64,000 bases of DNA from Rikenellaceae bacterium (GCA_015059925.1 SUZL01000001.1:124001-188000); one strand, 5' to 3'; counted from the stretch's first letter, positions 1 through 9,694 are shown. Numbers and translations are program-made. The notes: generated from the sequence alone by a model not told the origin.

Positions 1-438
1 CTGCGAAGTCGATGGGTGGAGTTTCAACGTCTTCTCGATCTGGCGGAGCAGCTTGCCCGCCAAACGGACATTGGTTTCGGGATCGGCAATAGCCTCCCGA
101 CTGACATTGAACTGGCGTCCAACGATGGGCATAATTTGCATCAGACCGATGGCACCACTCTTTGATACGACATCCTCGCGAAAACGCGACTCGTGGTATG
201 CTATGGCGCTCATCAGAAGCCAATCCTGTCCCTCTTCGCGGCCGACACGTTGCATTAACTCATCGTAGGACGAGATAAGCCAAGAGTCGGCGACATTGTC
301 CGTTGCCATCTCGGCAATGGTGTGGGGTTTGATCGAGGGAGCCGTGCTGCCGTCGAGATCCTCCGAAAGGAGGTCAAACCCGAAATAGGTCGCTACAATA
401 ATAAGAACGATCGAAAAAATAAGTGTCTTTTTTGACAT
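1..438 (-). CDS. Membrane-anchored lytic transglycosylase (SLT domain), 3' part beyond window
   Basis: The minus-strand frame is open from the ATG at 438 to the window edge (146 residues seen). An N-terminal hydrophobic anchor (about residues 6-20) is followed by a short linker and then a goose-lysozyme/SLT-like domain. The motif AYHESRF carries the expected catalytic Glu (E83), and SGAIGLMQIMP is the classic SLT signature. Such enzymes cleave the MurNAc-GlcNAc bond of peptidoglycan to give 1,6-anhydro-muropeptides; the anchor suggests action in the periplasm from the inner membrane. It is the last visible gene of a likely pssA-porin-transglycosylase operon, 45 bp after the porin stop. The C-terminus is missing, so LysM or other wall-binding domains cannot be judged. 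Confidence 0.85.
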   Translation of the reverse strand, partial: MSKKTLIFSIVLIIVATYFGFDLLSEDLDGSTAPSIKPHTIAEMATDNVADSWLISSYDELMQRVGREEGQDWLLMSAIAYHESRFREDVVSKSGAIGLMQIMPIVGRQFNVSREAIADPETNVRLAGKLLRQIEKTLKLHPSTSQ

Positions 439-483
439 AAATGTGTGTATTGCGGGCAGCTCACACCGCCGCAGTACAACACG

Positions 484-2619
484 CTAATCATAGAATCCCC
501 ACGAAATACCAAACTTGAACATCGCCGGATTTTGCGGATAGCCCGCTACGGTGAAATACTGTCCGTTGCCGAACAGATCGTAGTTCGCGTGCTGGTACTT
601 CAAGAATATTCGCATTCTTTTCCATTTGGCCGTTACGAAAACATCGAGATAGGGATACTCGCCCAACTCGTAGTCGCGCTGGTTGTAGAATGTGCCGAGT
701 GCGGGATTGTACGAAGGGGCGTAATACTTGGTATTAAACCTGCCATCGACTCCAATCTGCATTCGCAATACCTTCTTCTTCTCTACCCAAAACTCGTAGT
801 AGTAAGAGAGATAGGCACTACCCAACGGAACGGGGATAACCTCTTGATTCGTGCTCCACTGCAACAATACCCTGTGGTCGAAATGAAATCCGCCAAGGCG
901 GAAATCCTTGCGTGCGTACAAACTCGTCAGACTGATCGCATCCCCGCTCTGCTGTACCTGACTCTGGGCGTCGTAATAGATTTTATTATCGACAAGTCCC
1001 TGCCAGAAGCCAACCTCGAAGGCGAGATCGGGAATATCGAGCGACAGCTCGAAACGAGTTTCATCCTCCTGCTTAAAGGAGTTGAACCAGACATAGTGGT
1101 TCGAGAATAGGTTCTCCTCCCAATACGAGGGCGATCGTCGCGTCTGCGAGAATCGGCCCGAGAGGGTAACCGGACGTCCTCGGAGGCGTGCCGTCAATGC
1201 AATATGGGCATTGAGGTCGAAGTCTCCGCTCCTATAGCCCGACGGGTAGTACTTTACGTTAGCTCCCCAATCGGCAACTTTCTTCACCTTTCCGCTGACA
1301 GCTCCGTAGGCGTACCAAGCGGTCTTCTTGACCTTGCCCTGATGGCCGCCGACATAGTCGTCGAAAGCAAATTGCGAATAGGCGTACATATCAATTCCAA
1401 CTCCTCCGCCCAAGCGGCCGACAGCACCATCGCGGTCCCAAGGCTGCGCCTCGACAAAGAAGCGGTTGGAGATAACTCGCTCGCGGATCGAATCGCGCGA
1501 CTCGTCGGGCGAGATATACCAATTCTTATAATATACATCGGTGGTGGGGATAAACTCGCCGTTCTCGTCCATCGAGCCACGATCGTTGGTGAACTCGGCG
1601 TACTTGTCGGTGTAGAGTTTATTCCACTCATTGTATTCAAAAATGTGGCCAAAATAGACTGCGGTCAGGTCGGCCAGCGAGAAATCGTAATCGGTAACAG
1701 GCTGCAAGGGGATGGCGATGGCCTGCTTTATAAAGAACGAGTTGTTGCGGTAAGAGTTGTGAGCCTCGGCCTCGGCCAGCTTCATCGGGACACCCGAGGG
1801 GTGCTCGTAGGTGGTATCGGCAACAGCCCAGATACCGACCGCACCGCCATTCTCGCGCTGCTTGATGCGGTTATTGACGTAGGCGGCGTGAACCGAATAG
1901 CGCTTGCCCGTATGAGAGAAGGCAACCGAGAGGTTGTGGTTGGAGGTGCGCTGCCAATCGTAGAGGCCCTGCGTACCGCGAGCCTTATAGCTCACGTTGA
2001 AGCCCGTCGAGGGCGAGATGTTGTGAGCCGTGGTAACCTCGAAATGCTCCTCACGATAGCGCTTCTGGCCCGACTCGAGGTAGGTGAAGTTTAGGTAGGG
2101 CGTTTTCGAGTTATAGAAGGGCACGTTATCCATACGATAGGTGTAGGAGTCGTAGGATTGTGCAAATGTGAAATCGGAGCTTGCGGGGCGATCGAAATAG
2201 TTGAACGGCAGGGTTGATTGGCCCAAGCCGCCAAGAGTCATATCGCCCACTCCCTTAAGCTGATAGGGATGGTCAATTCGCCAATTGGTTAATGTGGTGT
2301 CGAGCGGCATAATCTCAACGTCGTTCATATCGCGATCGACCGTCCACATAAAGTTGGGCAGGGCGCGGATGGAGTCGTTGAAGTAGTATGACTCCAGAGG
2401 TTTGCGATCGCGTCTGACGCGGGTAGTATCGCGCTGCTCCTCGCCCTCTTCGCCCTGTTCGCGCGTATCGAAGGGGTTGCTGCCACCCAGAGCATTACCC
2501 TGACCTGCACGCTGCGAGCGGGCAATATCGCGGGCATCAAGTTGCGCAAAAGCATCAGTGGGCAGTGCCGCCAAGAACGCCACAGCCAGAAGAGTCAATA
2601 TGCGCAAACCGATTTTCAT
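484..2619 (-). CDS. Putative porin, Bacteroidetes outer-membrane beta-barrel
   Basis: 711 residues. A clear signal peptide (residues 1-25, ending DAFA before Q) is followed by an acidic/Arg-rich low-complexity stretch (about 35-75). The rest is a long domain of alternating aromatic/polar strands typical of the Bacteroidetes 'putative porin' family (PF14121-like). The length and the repeated Tyr/Trp/Phe-rich strands support an outer-membrane barrel. No TonB box or plug domain is visible, so passive diffusion or an adhesive role is more likely than active transport; the substrate is unknown. It lies 21 bp after pssA and 45 bp before the transglycosylase, all on the minus strand. Confidence 0.8.
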   Translation of the reverse strand: MKIGLRILTLLAVAFLAALPTDAFAQLDARDIARSQRAGQGNALGGSNPFDTREQGEEGEEQRDTTRVRRDRKPLESYYFNDSIRALPNFMWTVDRDMNDVEIMPLDTTLTNWRIDHPYQLKGVGDMTLGGLGQSTLPFNYFDRPASSDFTFAQSYDSYTYRMDNVPFYNSKTPYLNFTYLESGQKRYREEHFEVTTAHNISPSTGFNVSYKARGTQGLYDWQRTSNHNLSVAFSHTGKRYSVHAAYVNNRIKQRENGGAVGIWAVADTTYEHPSGVPMKLAEAEAHNSYRNNSFFIKQAIAIPLQPVTDYDFSLADLTAVYFGHIFEYNEWNKLYTDKYAEFTNDRGSMDENGEFIPTTDVYYKNWYISPDESRDSIRERVISNRFFVEAQPWDRDGAVGRLGGGVGIDMYAYSQFAFDDYVGGHQGKVKKTAWYAYGAVSGKVKKVADWGANVKYYPSGYRSGDFDLNAHIALTARLRGRPVTLSGRFSQTRRSPSYWEENLFSNHYVWFNSFKQEDETRFELSLDIPDLAFEVGFWQGLVDNKIYYDAQSQVQQSGDAISLTSLYARKDFRLGGFHFDHRVLLQWSTNQEVIPVPLGSAYLSYYYEFWVEKKKVLRMQIGVDGRFNTKYYAPSYNPALGTFYNQRDYELGEYPYLDVFVTAKWKRMRIFLKYQHANYDLFGNGQYFTVAGYPQNPAMFKFGISWGFYD

Positions 2620-2640
2620 TCTCTGTAAATATATTAATAA

Positions 2641-3357
2641 CTATTTTTTGTTTGAATTTATTGCCCAACGGATTGTAGAAATCACGATGTAGAGCAGGAT
2701 GATGGCGGGAACGGAGTAGAATCTGAGTAGCACCACCAGCACCGCGCAGAGGGCGATGAAGAGGTAGCGAATCTCATTGCCGTGCCAGCCGAAGCCCTTG
2801 AACTTGAGGGCGAACATACGGATGGGCGAGATCAAGAGGTAGGCCATAGCTACCGAGATGACGAGAACGACCTCCTTCGAAAGAGCCACGTTGCCGCTGA
2901 CGGCCAACATCGCAAGCGAGAGGCAGAAGAGGCCATTGGCGGGGGTGGGAAGGCCACAGAACTCGGTGCTCTGCGTGGTATCGACGTTGAACTTGGCAAG
3001 TCGCAAGGCCGAGAAGGCTACGATAATGAAGGTGGCGTACTGAAGCCACGAAGCAAGATCGGTAGACATTGCGCTGAGCTGGGGCAGCAGGCCGTAGAGG
3101 GTGAACATTGCCACCGAGGGAACCAATCCGAATGACACCATATCGGCAAGTGAGTCGAGCTCGACACCGATAGCCGACGAAGAGTGAAGCAGTCGGGCGG
3201 CAAAGCCATCGAGGAAATCGAACAGCGCCGAAATGACAACAAGCCAGAAGGCAAGCTCGAAATCGGAGTGGACCAAAAGGGCTACGGTAGCCGCCGCGCC
3301 GCACACCAGATTGCCGAGCGTGAGCATATTTGGTATCGTAAAGAGTCGAATCTTCAT
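2641..3357 (-). CDS. pssA: CDP-diacylglycerol--serine O-phosphatidyltransferase
   Basis: 238 residues. The CDP-alcohol phosphatidyltransferase signature is complete: D47, D50-G51, A54-R55, G64, D68 and D72 (pattern DxxDGxxAR-x8-G-xxx-D-xxx-D). Several hydrophobic segments follow, as in integral inner-membrane enzymes of this family. The length and the N-terminal IPNMLTLGNL fit type II phosphatidylserine synthase, which makes phosphatidylserine from CDP-diacylglycerol and serine as the precursor of phosphatidylethanolamine. Phosphatidylglycerophosphate synthase (PgsA) is the main alternative, but the N-terminal sequence fits PssA better. It is the first gene of the minus-strand group and faces manC divergently across 92 bp. 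Confidence 0.88.
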   Translation of the reverse strand: MKIRLFTIPNMLTLGNLVCGAAATVALLVHSDFELAFWLVVISALFDFLDGFAARLLHSSSAIGVELDSLADMVSFGLVPSVAMFTLYGLLPQLSAMSTDLASWLQYATFIIVAFSALRLAKFNVDTTQSTEFCGLPTPANGLFCLSLAMLAVSGNVALSKEVVLVISVAMAYLLISPIRMFALKFKGFGWHGNEIRYLFIALCAVLVVLLRFYSVPAIILLYIVISTIRWAINSNKK

Positions 3358-3389
3358 CTTTTTCTTAATTAAAACGTCTTAACAATCGG

Positions 3390-3397
3390 CAAAGTTA
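3390..3397 (-). promoter_or_regulatory. Candidate -7 element for pssA
   Basis: On the minus strand the sequence reads TAACTTTG, matching the Bacteroidetes -7 consensus TAnnTTTG, 33 bp before the pssA start. No clear -33 TTTG is seen at the usual spacing. Confidence 0.45.
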
Positions 3398-3408
3398 CGA
3401 AAAATTTT

Positions 3409-3416
3409 TATCTTTG
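3409..3416 (+). promoter_or_regulatory. Candidate -7 element for manC
   Basis: TATCTTTG matches the Bacteroidetes -7 consensus TAnnTTTG and lies 34 bp before the manC ATG at 3450. It sits 12 bp from the divergent pssA element, so the two promoters probably overlap. Confidence 0.5.
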
Positions 3417-3449
3417 TATAATATATTAAATATCTTCTTACTTAAAACT

Positions 3450-4523
3450 ATGAATAATAATAGATATTGCGTGATAATGGCGGGAGGTGTAGGTACACGC
3501 TTTTGGCCTAAAAGTAGAAAATCGAAGCCAAAGCAGTTCCTCGACATTCTCTCGACGGGGCGGTCGTTCATACGCTCGACCTACGAGAGATTTCTGCCAA
3601 TCATACAGCCCGAGAACTTCCTCATTGTAACAAATCGCGCATACCGCGATCAGGTGTTGGAGCATATTCCGGAGCTTAAGCCCGAGCAGATACTCTGCGA
3701 GCCAATCGGCCGCAACACTGCCCCCTGTATTGCGTATGCGGCCTACGTTCTGAAAAAGAAAAATCCCGATGCGCAAATGATCATAACACCGTCGGATCAC
3801 TTGATACTCAATGAGGTGAATTTCCACGCCGTCGTGGAGGAGTGTGCTGAATTTACAGCCAACAATGACAAACTGCTGGCAGTCGGAATCAAGCCCAGCC
3901 GACCCGATACGGGATATGGATACATTCAGAAGTCGAGCAACGACTCGATCTCGCGTGTGAAGTGTTTCACCGAGAAGCCGAGTCTGGAGGTGGCGCAGAC
4001 ATTTATCGAGTGTGGCGAGTTTTTGTGGAATGCGGGAATCTTCATCTGGCGCGCCGACAGCATCATCAAGGCATTTGAGAAGCATCTGCCCGAGCATTAT
4101 GCGCTATTCGCGGCCATCGAGGACAAGATCGGAACGGAGCAGGAGGTGGCGGCCATCGAGCAGGTCTATACGGAGTGTAAATCGATCTCGATAGACTACG
4201 GAATTATGGAGAAGGCAGACAATGTGTATGTTCACAACAGCGATTTCGGTTGGAGCGACGTGGGAACGTGGGGTTCGGTGCATCAGCTCTCGCGCAAGGA
4301 TCGCTACGCAAATGCGCTCTCGCACGAGGGGTGTTTTACATACGACACACGTAATTCGTTGGTTTCGGTGCCCGAGGGTAAGGTGGCCGTTATCAATGGT
4401 TTGAGAGATTACATTGTGGTCGATACGGAGGATGTGCTGATGATATGTCCGCGAAGCGAGGAGCAGAGCATACGCAAGTACATCGACGATGTGCGTTTTG
4501 CCAAAGGCGAGGAGCACATTTAA
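3450..4523 (+). CDS. manC: Mannose-1-phosphate guanylyltransferase
   Basis: 357 residues from the ATG at 3450; an upstream TTG at 3414 is rejected because it overlaps the promoter element. The N-terminus has the nucleotidyltransferase signature VIMAGGVGTRFWP followed by KSKPKQF, and later FTEKP and GIFIWRAD, all typical of GDP-mannose pyrophosphorylase. It converts mannose-1-phosphate and GTP to GDP-mannose, the donor for surface polysaccharide and O-glycan synthesis (GDP-mannose also feeds GDP-fucose). It has the single-domain length; the fused C-terminal phosphomannose isomerase domain found in bifunctional ManC/AlgA is absent, and a separate manA lies at 11093-12079. OPT follows after 30 bp, probably in one transcript. 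Confidence 0.9.
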   Translation: MNNNRYCVIMAGGVGTRFWPKSRKSKPKQFLDILSTGRSFIRSTYERFLPIIQPENFLIVTNRAYRDQVLEHIPELKPEQILCEPIGRNTAPCIAYAAYVLKKKNPDAQMIITPSDHLILNEVNFHAVVEECAEFTANNDKLLAVGIKPSRPDTGYGYIQKSSNDSISRVKCFTEKPSLEVAQTFIECGEFLWNAGIFIWRADSIIKAFEKHLPEHYALFAAIEDKIGTEQEVAAIEQVYTECKSISIDYGIMEKADNVYVHNSDFGWSDVGTWGSVHQLSRKDRYANALSHEGCFTYDTRNSLVSVPEGKVAVINGLRDYIVVDTEDVLMICPRSEEQSIRKYIDDVRFAKGEEHI

Positions 4524-4553
4524 CATAGAAAAAACTAATAAAAACGATAGATT

Positions 4554-6497
4554 ATGGAACAACAGAAACAGAAGATCGCTCTGCCCGACAACGCTTACCG
4601 CGAGCTGAAGCCGGGTGAGGAGTACAAGCCCTTGATGCCGGCCAACTCGACTCCGGCGGAGGTTACGCCCTATTCGGTTACGATGGGTATTGTGATGGCA
4701 ATAATTTTCTCGGCTGCGGCGGCCTTCCTCGGATTGAAGGTGGGTCAGGTGTTCGAGGCGGCTATTCCGATTGCGATTATCGCCGTGGGTATGGGTACGG
4801 CGCTGGGTAAGAAGAATATGCTCGGACAGAACATTATCATACAGTCGATCGGTGCATCGTCGGGTGTGATTGTGGCGGGTGCAATCTTCACGCTGCCGGC
4901 ACTCTACATCCTCGATCTGGATGCGCAGTTCTATCAGATTTTCCTCTCGTCGCTGCTGGGTGGCGTGTTGGGTATCGTGCTGCTGATTCCCTTCCGTAAG
5001 TATTTCGTGAAGGATATGCACGGCAAGTATCCCTTCCCCGAGGCTACGGCTACCACCGAGGTGCTCGTTTCGGGCGAGAAGGGCGGCAATCAGGCAAAGC
5101 TGCTGGCCGTTGCGGGTCTGATTGGTGGATTGTACGACTTTGCCGTTAGTACGTTCGGTGCGTGGACCGAGGTGGTTTCGACACGACTGACTGCTTTCGG
5201 TGAGATGTGCGCAGATAAATTTAAGGTTGTATTCTCGCTCAATACGGGAGCTGCCGTGTTGGGATTGGGCTATATCATCGGATTGAAGTATGCCGTAATC
5301 ATCACCGCAGGTTCGTGCCTCGTGTGGTTCTTAATCGTGCCGCTGATCGGCTCGATTGCTCCCGATGCGGCATCGCTCACGCCTGAGACTATCTTTACCG
5401 ACTACGGTCGTCCGATCGGAATCGGTGGTATTGCGATGGCGGGCTTGATCGGAATCATCCGTCAGGCGGGTATCATCCGTCAGGCTGTGGGCTTGGCCGT
5501 AGGTGAGCTAACGGCAAAGAAGGGCGGCGCAGCAACGGAGGTTGAGCGTACACAGCGCGATCTGCCGATGAAATTGATCCTGTCGGTACTGATTGCCGCG
5601 TTGATTGCTTGCTTCGTATTCTTCCAGTTTGGTTTGTTAGGTAATGGCGTACAGAGTGTTGTAGCGTTGCTGATCGTATTTGTGATTGCGTTCCTCTTCA
5701 CTACCGTAGCGGCTAATGCGATCGCTATCGTGGGTACGAACCCCGTGTCGGGAATGACGCTGATGACGCTGATTCTTTCGTCGCTCGTATTGGTGAGCAT
5801 CGGCCTGAATGGTGCGGCAGGTATGACTGCGGCGCTGATTATTGGTGGTGTGGTATGTACCGCGCTGTCGATGGCCGGAGGATTTATTACCGACCTTAAG
5901 ATCGGTTACTGGCTCGGAACAACACCGAAGAAGCAGGAGGGATGGAAGTTCCTCGGAACATTCGTATCGGCTGCGACGGTGGCGGGTGTGATGATCGTGC
6001 TGAACGACACATACGGATTTACGGGCGAGGATGCGCTCGTGGCTCCGCAGGCAAATGCTATGGCGGCGGTGATTCAGCCGCTGATGACGGGTGGTTCAAC
6101 GCCGTGGATTCTCTACTTTATGGGCGCGGCGCTGGCGTTGGTGCTGACGGCGATTGGAGTGCCCGCGTTGGCATTCTCGCTGGGTATGTTCATCCCGATG
6201 TATCTGAATGCTCCGCTCGTTGTGGGTGGTCTGATTGCGTGGTTCGTGTCGTCACGCTCGAAGGATGAGGCACTGAACAAGGCGCGTTTCGATCGCGGTA
6301 CGCTGATCGCTTCGGGATTCATCGCAGGCGGTGCGCTGATGGGTGTGGTTTCGGCCGTGCTGAAGTTCGTCGGCGTGGAGTGGTTTATGGCTGACTGGGC
6401 CGCTTCGAAGAGCGCAGAGTGGATGGGACTGGTGATGTACGTCGCACTTATCGCTTATATGGCTTGGCATACGATGCGAGCAAAGAAGGAGGAGTAA
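4554..6497 (+). CDS. OPT family oligopeptide transporter
   Basis: 647 residues with about 14-16 hydrophobic segments. The family signs include the opening MGIVMAII...FLGLKVGQVFEA segment, GGVLGI, and KYPFPEATATTEVL, the conserved motif of prokaryotic OPT proteins. OPT carriers are proton-coupled importers of oligopeptides (some members move metal chelates). The gene lies 30 bp after manC and 25 bp before pepT, a tripeptidase, which fits peptide uptake followed by cytoplasmic hydrolysis. Confidence 0.88.
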   Translation: MEQQKQKIALPDNAYRELKPGEEYKPLMPANSTPAEVTPYSVTMGIVMAIIFSAAAAFLGLKVGQVFEAAIPIAIIAVGMGTALGKKNMLGQNIIIQSIGASSGVIVAGAIFTLPALYILDLDAQFYQIFLSSLLGGVLGIVLLIPFRKYFVKDMHGKYPFPEATATTEVLVSGEKGGNQAKLLAVAGLIGGLYDFAVSTFGAWTEVVSTRLTAFGEMCADKFKVVFSLNTGAAVLGLGYIIGLKYAVIITAGSCLVWFLIVPLIGSIAPDAASLTPETIFTDYGRPIGIGGIAMAGLIGIIRQAGIIRQAVGLAVGELTAKKGGAATEVERTQRDLPMKLILSVLIAALIACFVFFQFGLLGNGVQSVVALLIVFVIAFLFTTVAANAIAIVGTNPVSGMTLMTLILSSLVLVSIGLNGAAGMTAALIIGGVVCTALSMAGGFITDLKIGYWLGTTPKKQEGWKFLGTFVSAATVAGVMIVLNDTYGFTGEDALVAPQANAMAAVIQPLMTGGSTPWILYFMGAALALVLTAIGVPALAFSLGMFIPMYLNAPLVVGGLIAWFVSSRSKDEALNKARFDRGTLIASGFIAGGALMGVVSAVLKFVGVEWFMADWAASKSAEWMGLVMYVALIAYMAWHTMRAKKEE

Positions 6498-6522
6498 TGT
6501 AAAACTTTAATAGAAGATTATT

Positions 6523-7740
6523 ATGGAACTGAAAGATAGATTCTTAAAATACGTTTCGTTTGACACGCAATCATCGGAGGAGAGCACCACGTTCCCTTCG
6601 ACCGACAAGCAGCTTGTGCTGCTAAATTACTTGGCTGAGGAGATGCGCGCATTGGGATTGCAAGACGTGGTGGTGGATAAATATGGCTACACGATGGGGA
6701 CGATTCCTGCGTCGGAGGGGTGTGAGAATGCGCCCGTAATCGGATTTATCGCGCACGTCGATACATCACCCGATATGAGTGGCAAGGACGTAAAGCCGCA
6801 CACGATTGAGTGCTACGACGGAGGCGATATTCAGCTCAACGGATCGCTGACGATGCGCGTCGAGGATTTCCCCGAGCTGAAGGATTTTGTGGGACACACG
6901 CTGATTCACACCGACGGTACGACGTTGCTCGGCGCCGACGACAAGGCGGGTTGTGCGGAGATTATGACGGCAGCGGAGTATTTGATGGCGCACCCCGAGA
7001 TCAAGCACGGAAAGATTCGTATCGGCTTCACGCCCGACGAGGAGATTGGTCGAGGAGTGGATTACTTCGACGTGGCAGCTTTCGGGGCCGACTTCGCCTA
7101 CACGATGGATGGTAGCGCAGAGGGCGAGTTGGAGTATGAGAACTTCAATGCGGCATCGGCCGTAGTGGAGATTCAGGGCCGCAACGTACACCCGGGATAT
7201 GCGAAGAACAAGATGATCAACGCTATTCAGGTGGCGTGTGAGCTGAACGAGCTCATTCCCGCCGTAGAGCGTCCCGAGCATACTGAAGGATATGAGGGAT
7301 TCTACCACTGCGTAGGATTTAACGGAACGGTGGAGAATGCCAAGATTGCGTATATCATCCGCGACCACAGCAGCGAGAAGTTCGAGCAGAAGAAGGTCTA
7401 TATGTGGTCGGCAGTGGATCTGTTGCAGAAGAAGTACGGTGAGGGTGTGCTGAAGCTCACGCTCAAGGATCAATACTTCAATATGCGCAAGATGGTGGAG
7501 CCACATCCGCACGTTATCGAGAAGGCGATGGAGGCGATGCGAATGGCTGACGTGGAGCCGAAGATCAAGCCTATTCGCGGCGGTACGGACGGTGCGAGAT
7601 TGTCGTTTATGGGACTACCCTGCCCCAACATCTTTGCAGGTGGTATGAATTTCCACGGAAAGTTTGAGTACTGCTCGCTCAATACGATGCAGAAGGCTAC
7701 GCAGGTGATTGTGAATCTGGCCGAGCTGTGGGCGAAGTAG
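6523..7740 (+). CDS. pepT: Peptidase T (tripeptide aminopeptidase)
   Basis: 405 residues, the normal PepT length. M20-family zinc ligand motifs are in order: IAHVDTSPD (His and catalytic Asp), TLLGADDKAG (bridging Asp), TPDEEIG (catalytic Glu and ligand), TMDGS, and GGTDGARLSFMG with a final FHGKFE for the last His. It removes N-terminal residues from tripeptides in the cytoplasm. The gene is 25 bp downstream of the OPT transporter, supporting a peptide-use unit, and 17 bp upstream of nadE. Confidence 0.93.
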   Translation: MELKDRFLKYVSFDTQSSEESTTFPSTDKQLVLLNYLAEEMRALGLQDVVVDKYGYTMGTIPASEGCENAPVIGFIAHVDTSPDMSGKDVKPHTIECYDGGDIQLNGSLTMRVEDFPELKDFVGHTLIHTDGTTLLGADDKAGCAEIMTAAEYLMAHPEIKHGKIRIGFTPDEEIGRGVDYFDVAAFGADFAYTMDGSAEGELEYENFNAASAVVEIQGRNVHPGYAKNKMINAIQVACELNELIPAVERPEHTEGYEGFYHCVGFNGTVENAKIAYIIRDHSSEKFEQKKVYMWSAVDLLQKKYGEGVLKLTLKDQYFNMRKMVEPHPHVIEKAMEAMRMADVEPKIKPIRGGTDGARLSFMGLPCPNIFAGGMNFHGKFEYCSLNTMQKATQVIVNLAELWAK

Positions 7741-7757
7741 ATATATAAATAATAAGG

Positions 7758-9686
7758 ATGGGAAGAGAAGGATTTATTAAGGTGGCGGCGGCTGTGCCGA
7801 GCCTGCGCGTTGCCGACTGCGAATACAACAGCGAACGGATCATCGGCCTGATGAAGCGTGCCGCAGAGCGCGGAGTGCGCGTGGTAACGTTCCCCGAGTT
7901 GTCGATAACGGCATATTCGTGTGGCGATCTGGTGAGACAGTCGCTCCTGCTAAAGAGTGCCGAGCAGTCGCTAAAGCGAATTGCGGAGGCGAGCGGCGAG
8001 ATTAACGTGGTGGCGATAGTCGGTCTGCCCGTTGCGGTGGGAGATAAGATCTTCAACTGCGCGGCTGTTGTTGCTGAAGGGAAGGTTGTGGGCATTGTGC
8101 CCAAGCAGACGGTACCTCACAGCGGCGTGAAGACCGAGGCTCGATGGTTCACCTCGGGCGGAGTTGTAGGGCAGCAGGTGTTGGCGGACTTTGCAGAGGG
8201 ATGCGTGAATTTTGGCGTGGGACAGCTCTTCGAAGTGGATGGAGCGGTGTTTGGCGTTGAGATTGGCGAGGATGCTGCGGTAGCTATCCCACCGTCGGTA
8301 GAGATGGCCGAGCGTGGAGCGAAGATCATATTCAACCCTGCAGCTACGGTGGAGTTGGCGGGACGCTACCGACAGGCGAAGCGGGAGATTGAGGCCTACT
8401 CGCAGCGGATCGTGGCGGCCTACGTCCACTCGTCGGCAGGCGTGGAGGAATCGACTACCGATATGGTATATTCGGGTGCGGCGATGATTGCGGAGAGCGG
8501 TCGAATGCTTGCGTGCGGAGAGCGATTTGCGATGGAGGAGCAGCTGATTGTGGCGGACGTTGATGTGGAGGCGCTGCGAAATGCTCGTCAGTGCAAAAGC
8601 ACCTTCGAGGCGGAGTTTGATGCCGAGGGGTTTGCTACAAGGGTGATTACGCTGGCTCCTACGACAGTGGAGGCTGTGGATCGCTACGTCAGCCCTACCC
8701 CATTTATCCCCGAGGATGAGTTGCAGAAGGTGGAGCGATGCCGCGAGGTGTTTGAGATACAGACTTTGGGACTCGTGAAGCGACTGCGACACACGGGATG
8801 CAAGTGTGCGGTGGTAGGAATCTCGGGAGGTTTGGACTCGACGCTGGCGCTGCTTGTGACCGTAAATGCTTTCGATCGTCTGGGATTGGATCGCAAGGGT
8901 GTTGTGGGAATCACGATGCCGGGATTTGGAACGACGGATCGTACATACAACAACGCACTGCAGATGATGCGTGAGCTTGGCATAACGATGCGCGAGATAC
9001 CGATTGCGACGGCTTGCCGTCAGCACTTTGCCGATATTGGACTAAGTGAGGATGACCGCTCGGTAACGTACGAGAATGCACAGGCGCGCGAGCGCACGCA
9101 GATATTGATGGACGTTGCGAACGTGATGGGCGGTATGGTGATCGGAACGGGCGACTTGAGCGAGTTGGCGCTCGGGTGGGCGACGTACAATGGCGATCAT
9201 ATGTCGATGTATGGCGTGAACGGATCGGTGCCCAAGACGCTCATACGAGAGATCATAACGTGGTATGCAAACGCACAAGGTGAGTCGGCAATAGCCACGG
9301 CGCTGAAGGATGTGGTGGCGACACCCGTGAGTCCAGAGCTGCTGCCCGCAGACGAGCGTGGCGACATTGCACAGCGAACGGAGGATCTGGTCGGGCCGTA
9401 TGAATTGCACGATTTCTTCCTTTTTTACCTCATTCACGACAGTTTTTCGCCCTCGAAGATACTATTTTTGGCCATTTTGGCGTTTAGTAAGAGGTACGAC
9501 CGAGCAACAATCGTACATTGGCTCCGCACGTTCTGCCGCAGATTCTTCGCGCAGCAGTTCAAGCGTTCGGCCCTGCCCGATGGTGTGAAGGTGGGAAGCG
9601 TATCGATTTCGCCACGCGGCGATTGGATGATGCCCTCGGATGCTGTGGCGGCGGCGTGGTTGAGAGAGTGTGATGAACTTAAATAA
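7758..9686 (+). CDS. nadE: NAD(+) synthetase with degenerate glutaminase-type nitrilase domain
   Basis: 642 residues: N-terminal CN-hydrolase domain (about 5-280) and C-terminal NAD synthase (about 330-640). The synthetase ATP-pyrophosphatase loop SGGLDST (near residue 355) and later GTGDLSELALGW and YGVNGSVPKT are intact, so NAD formation from deamido-NAD is expected. In the amidase half, the Glu of FPELSITAYSCGD and a Lys in VPKQTVPHSG are present. The nucleophile region, however, reads VEIGEDAA where glutamine-dependent enzymes have an EICEDLW-type motif: the Cys position is Gly170. Ammonia-dependent synthesis is therefore likely (inference). It lies in the manC-OPT-pepT run. Confidence 0.9.
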   Translation: MGREGFIKVAAAVPSLRVADCEYNSERIIGLMKRAAERGVRVVTFPELSITAYSCGDLVRQSLLLKSAEQSLKRIAEASGEINVVAIVGLPVAVGDKIFNCAAVVAEGKVVGIVPKQTVPHSGVKTEARWFTSGGVVGQQVLADFAEGCVNFGVGQLFEVDGAVFGVEIGEDAAVAIPPSVEMAERGAKIIFNPAATVELAGRYRQAKREIEAYSQRIVAAYVHSSAGVEESTTDMVYSGAAMIAESGRMLACGERFAMEEQLIVADVDVEALRNARQCKSTFEAEFDAEGFATRVITLAPTTVEAVDRYVSPTPFIPEDELQKVERCREVFEIQTLGLVKRLRHTGCKCAVVGISGGLDSTLALLVTVNAFDRLGLDRKGVVGITMPGFGTTDRTYNNALQMMRELGITMREIPIATACRQHFADIGLSEDDRSVTYENAQARERTQILMDVANVMGGMVIGTGDLSELALGWATYNGDHMSMYGVNGSVPKTLIREIITWYANAQGESAIATALKDVVATPVSPELLPADERGDIAQRTEDLVGPYELHDFFLFYLIHDSFSPSKILFLAILAFSKRYDRATIVHWLRTFCRRFFAQQFKRSALPDGVKVGSVSISPRGDWMMPSDAVAAAWLRECDELK

Positions 9687-9694
9687 ATGAGAAG

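Noticed and set aside
4104..5021. 305-residue minus-strand frame across manC and the OPT gene
   Set aside because: It spans two real plus genes and their junction, has no start signal, and is His/Arg-rich as expected from reverse reading.
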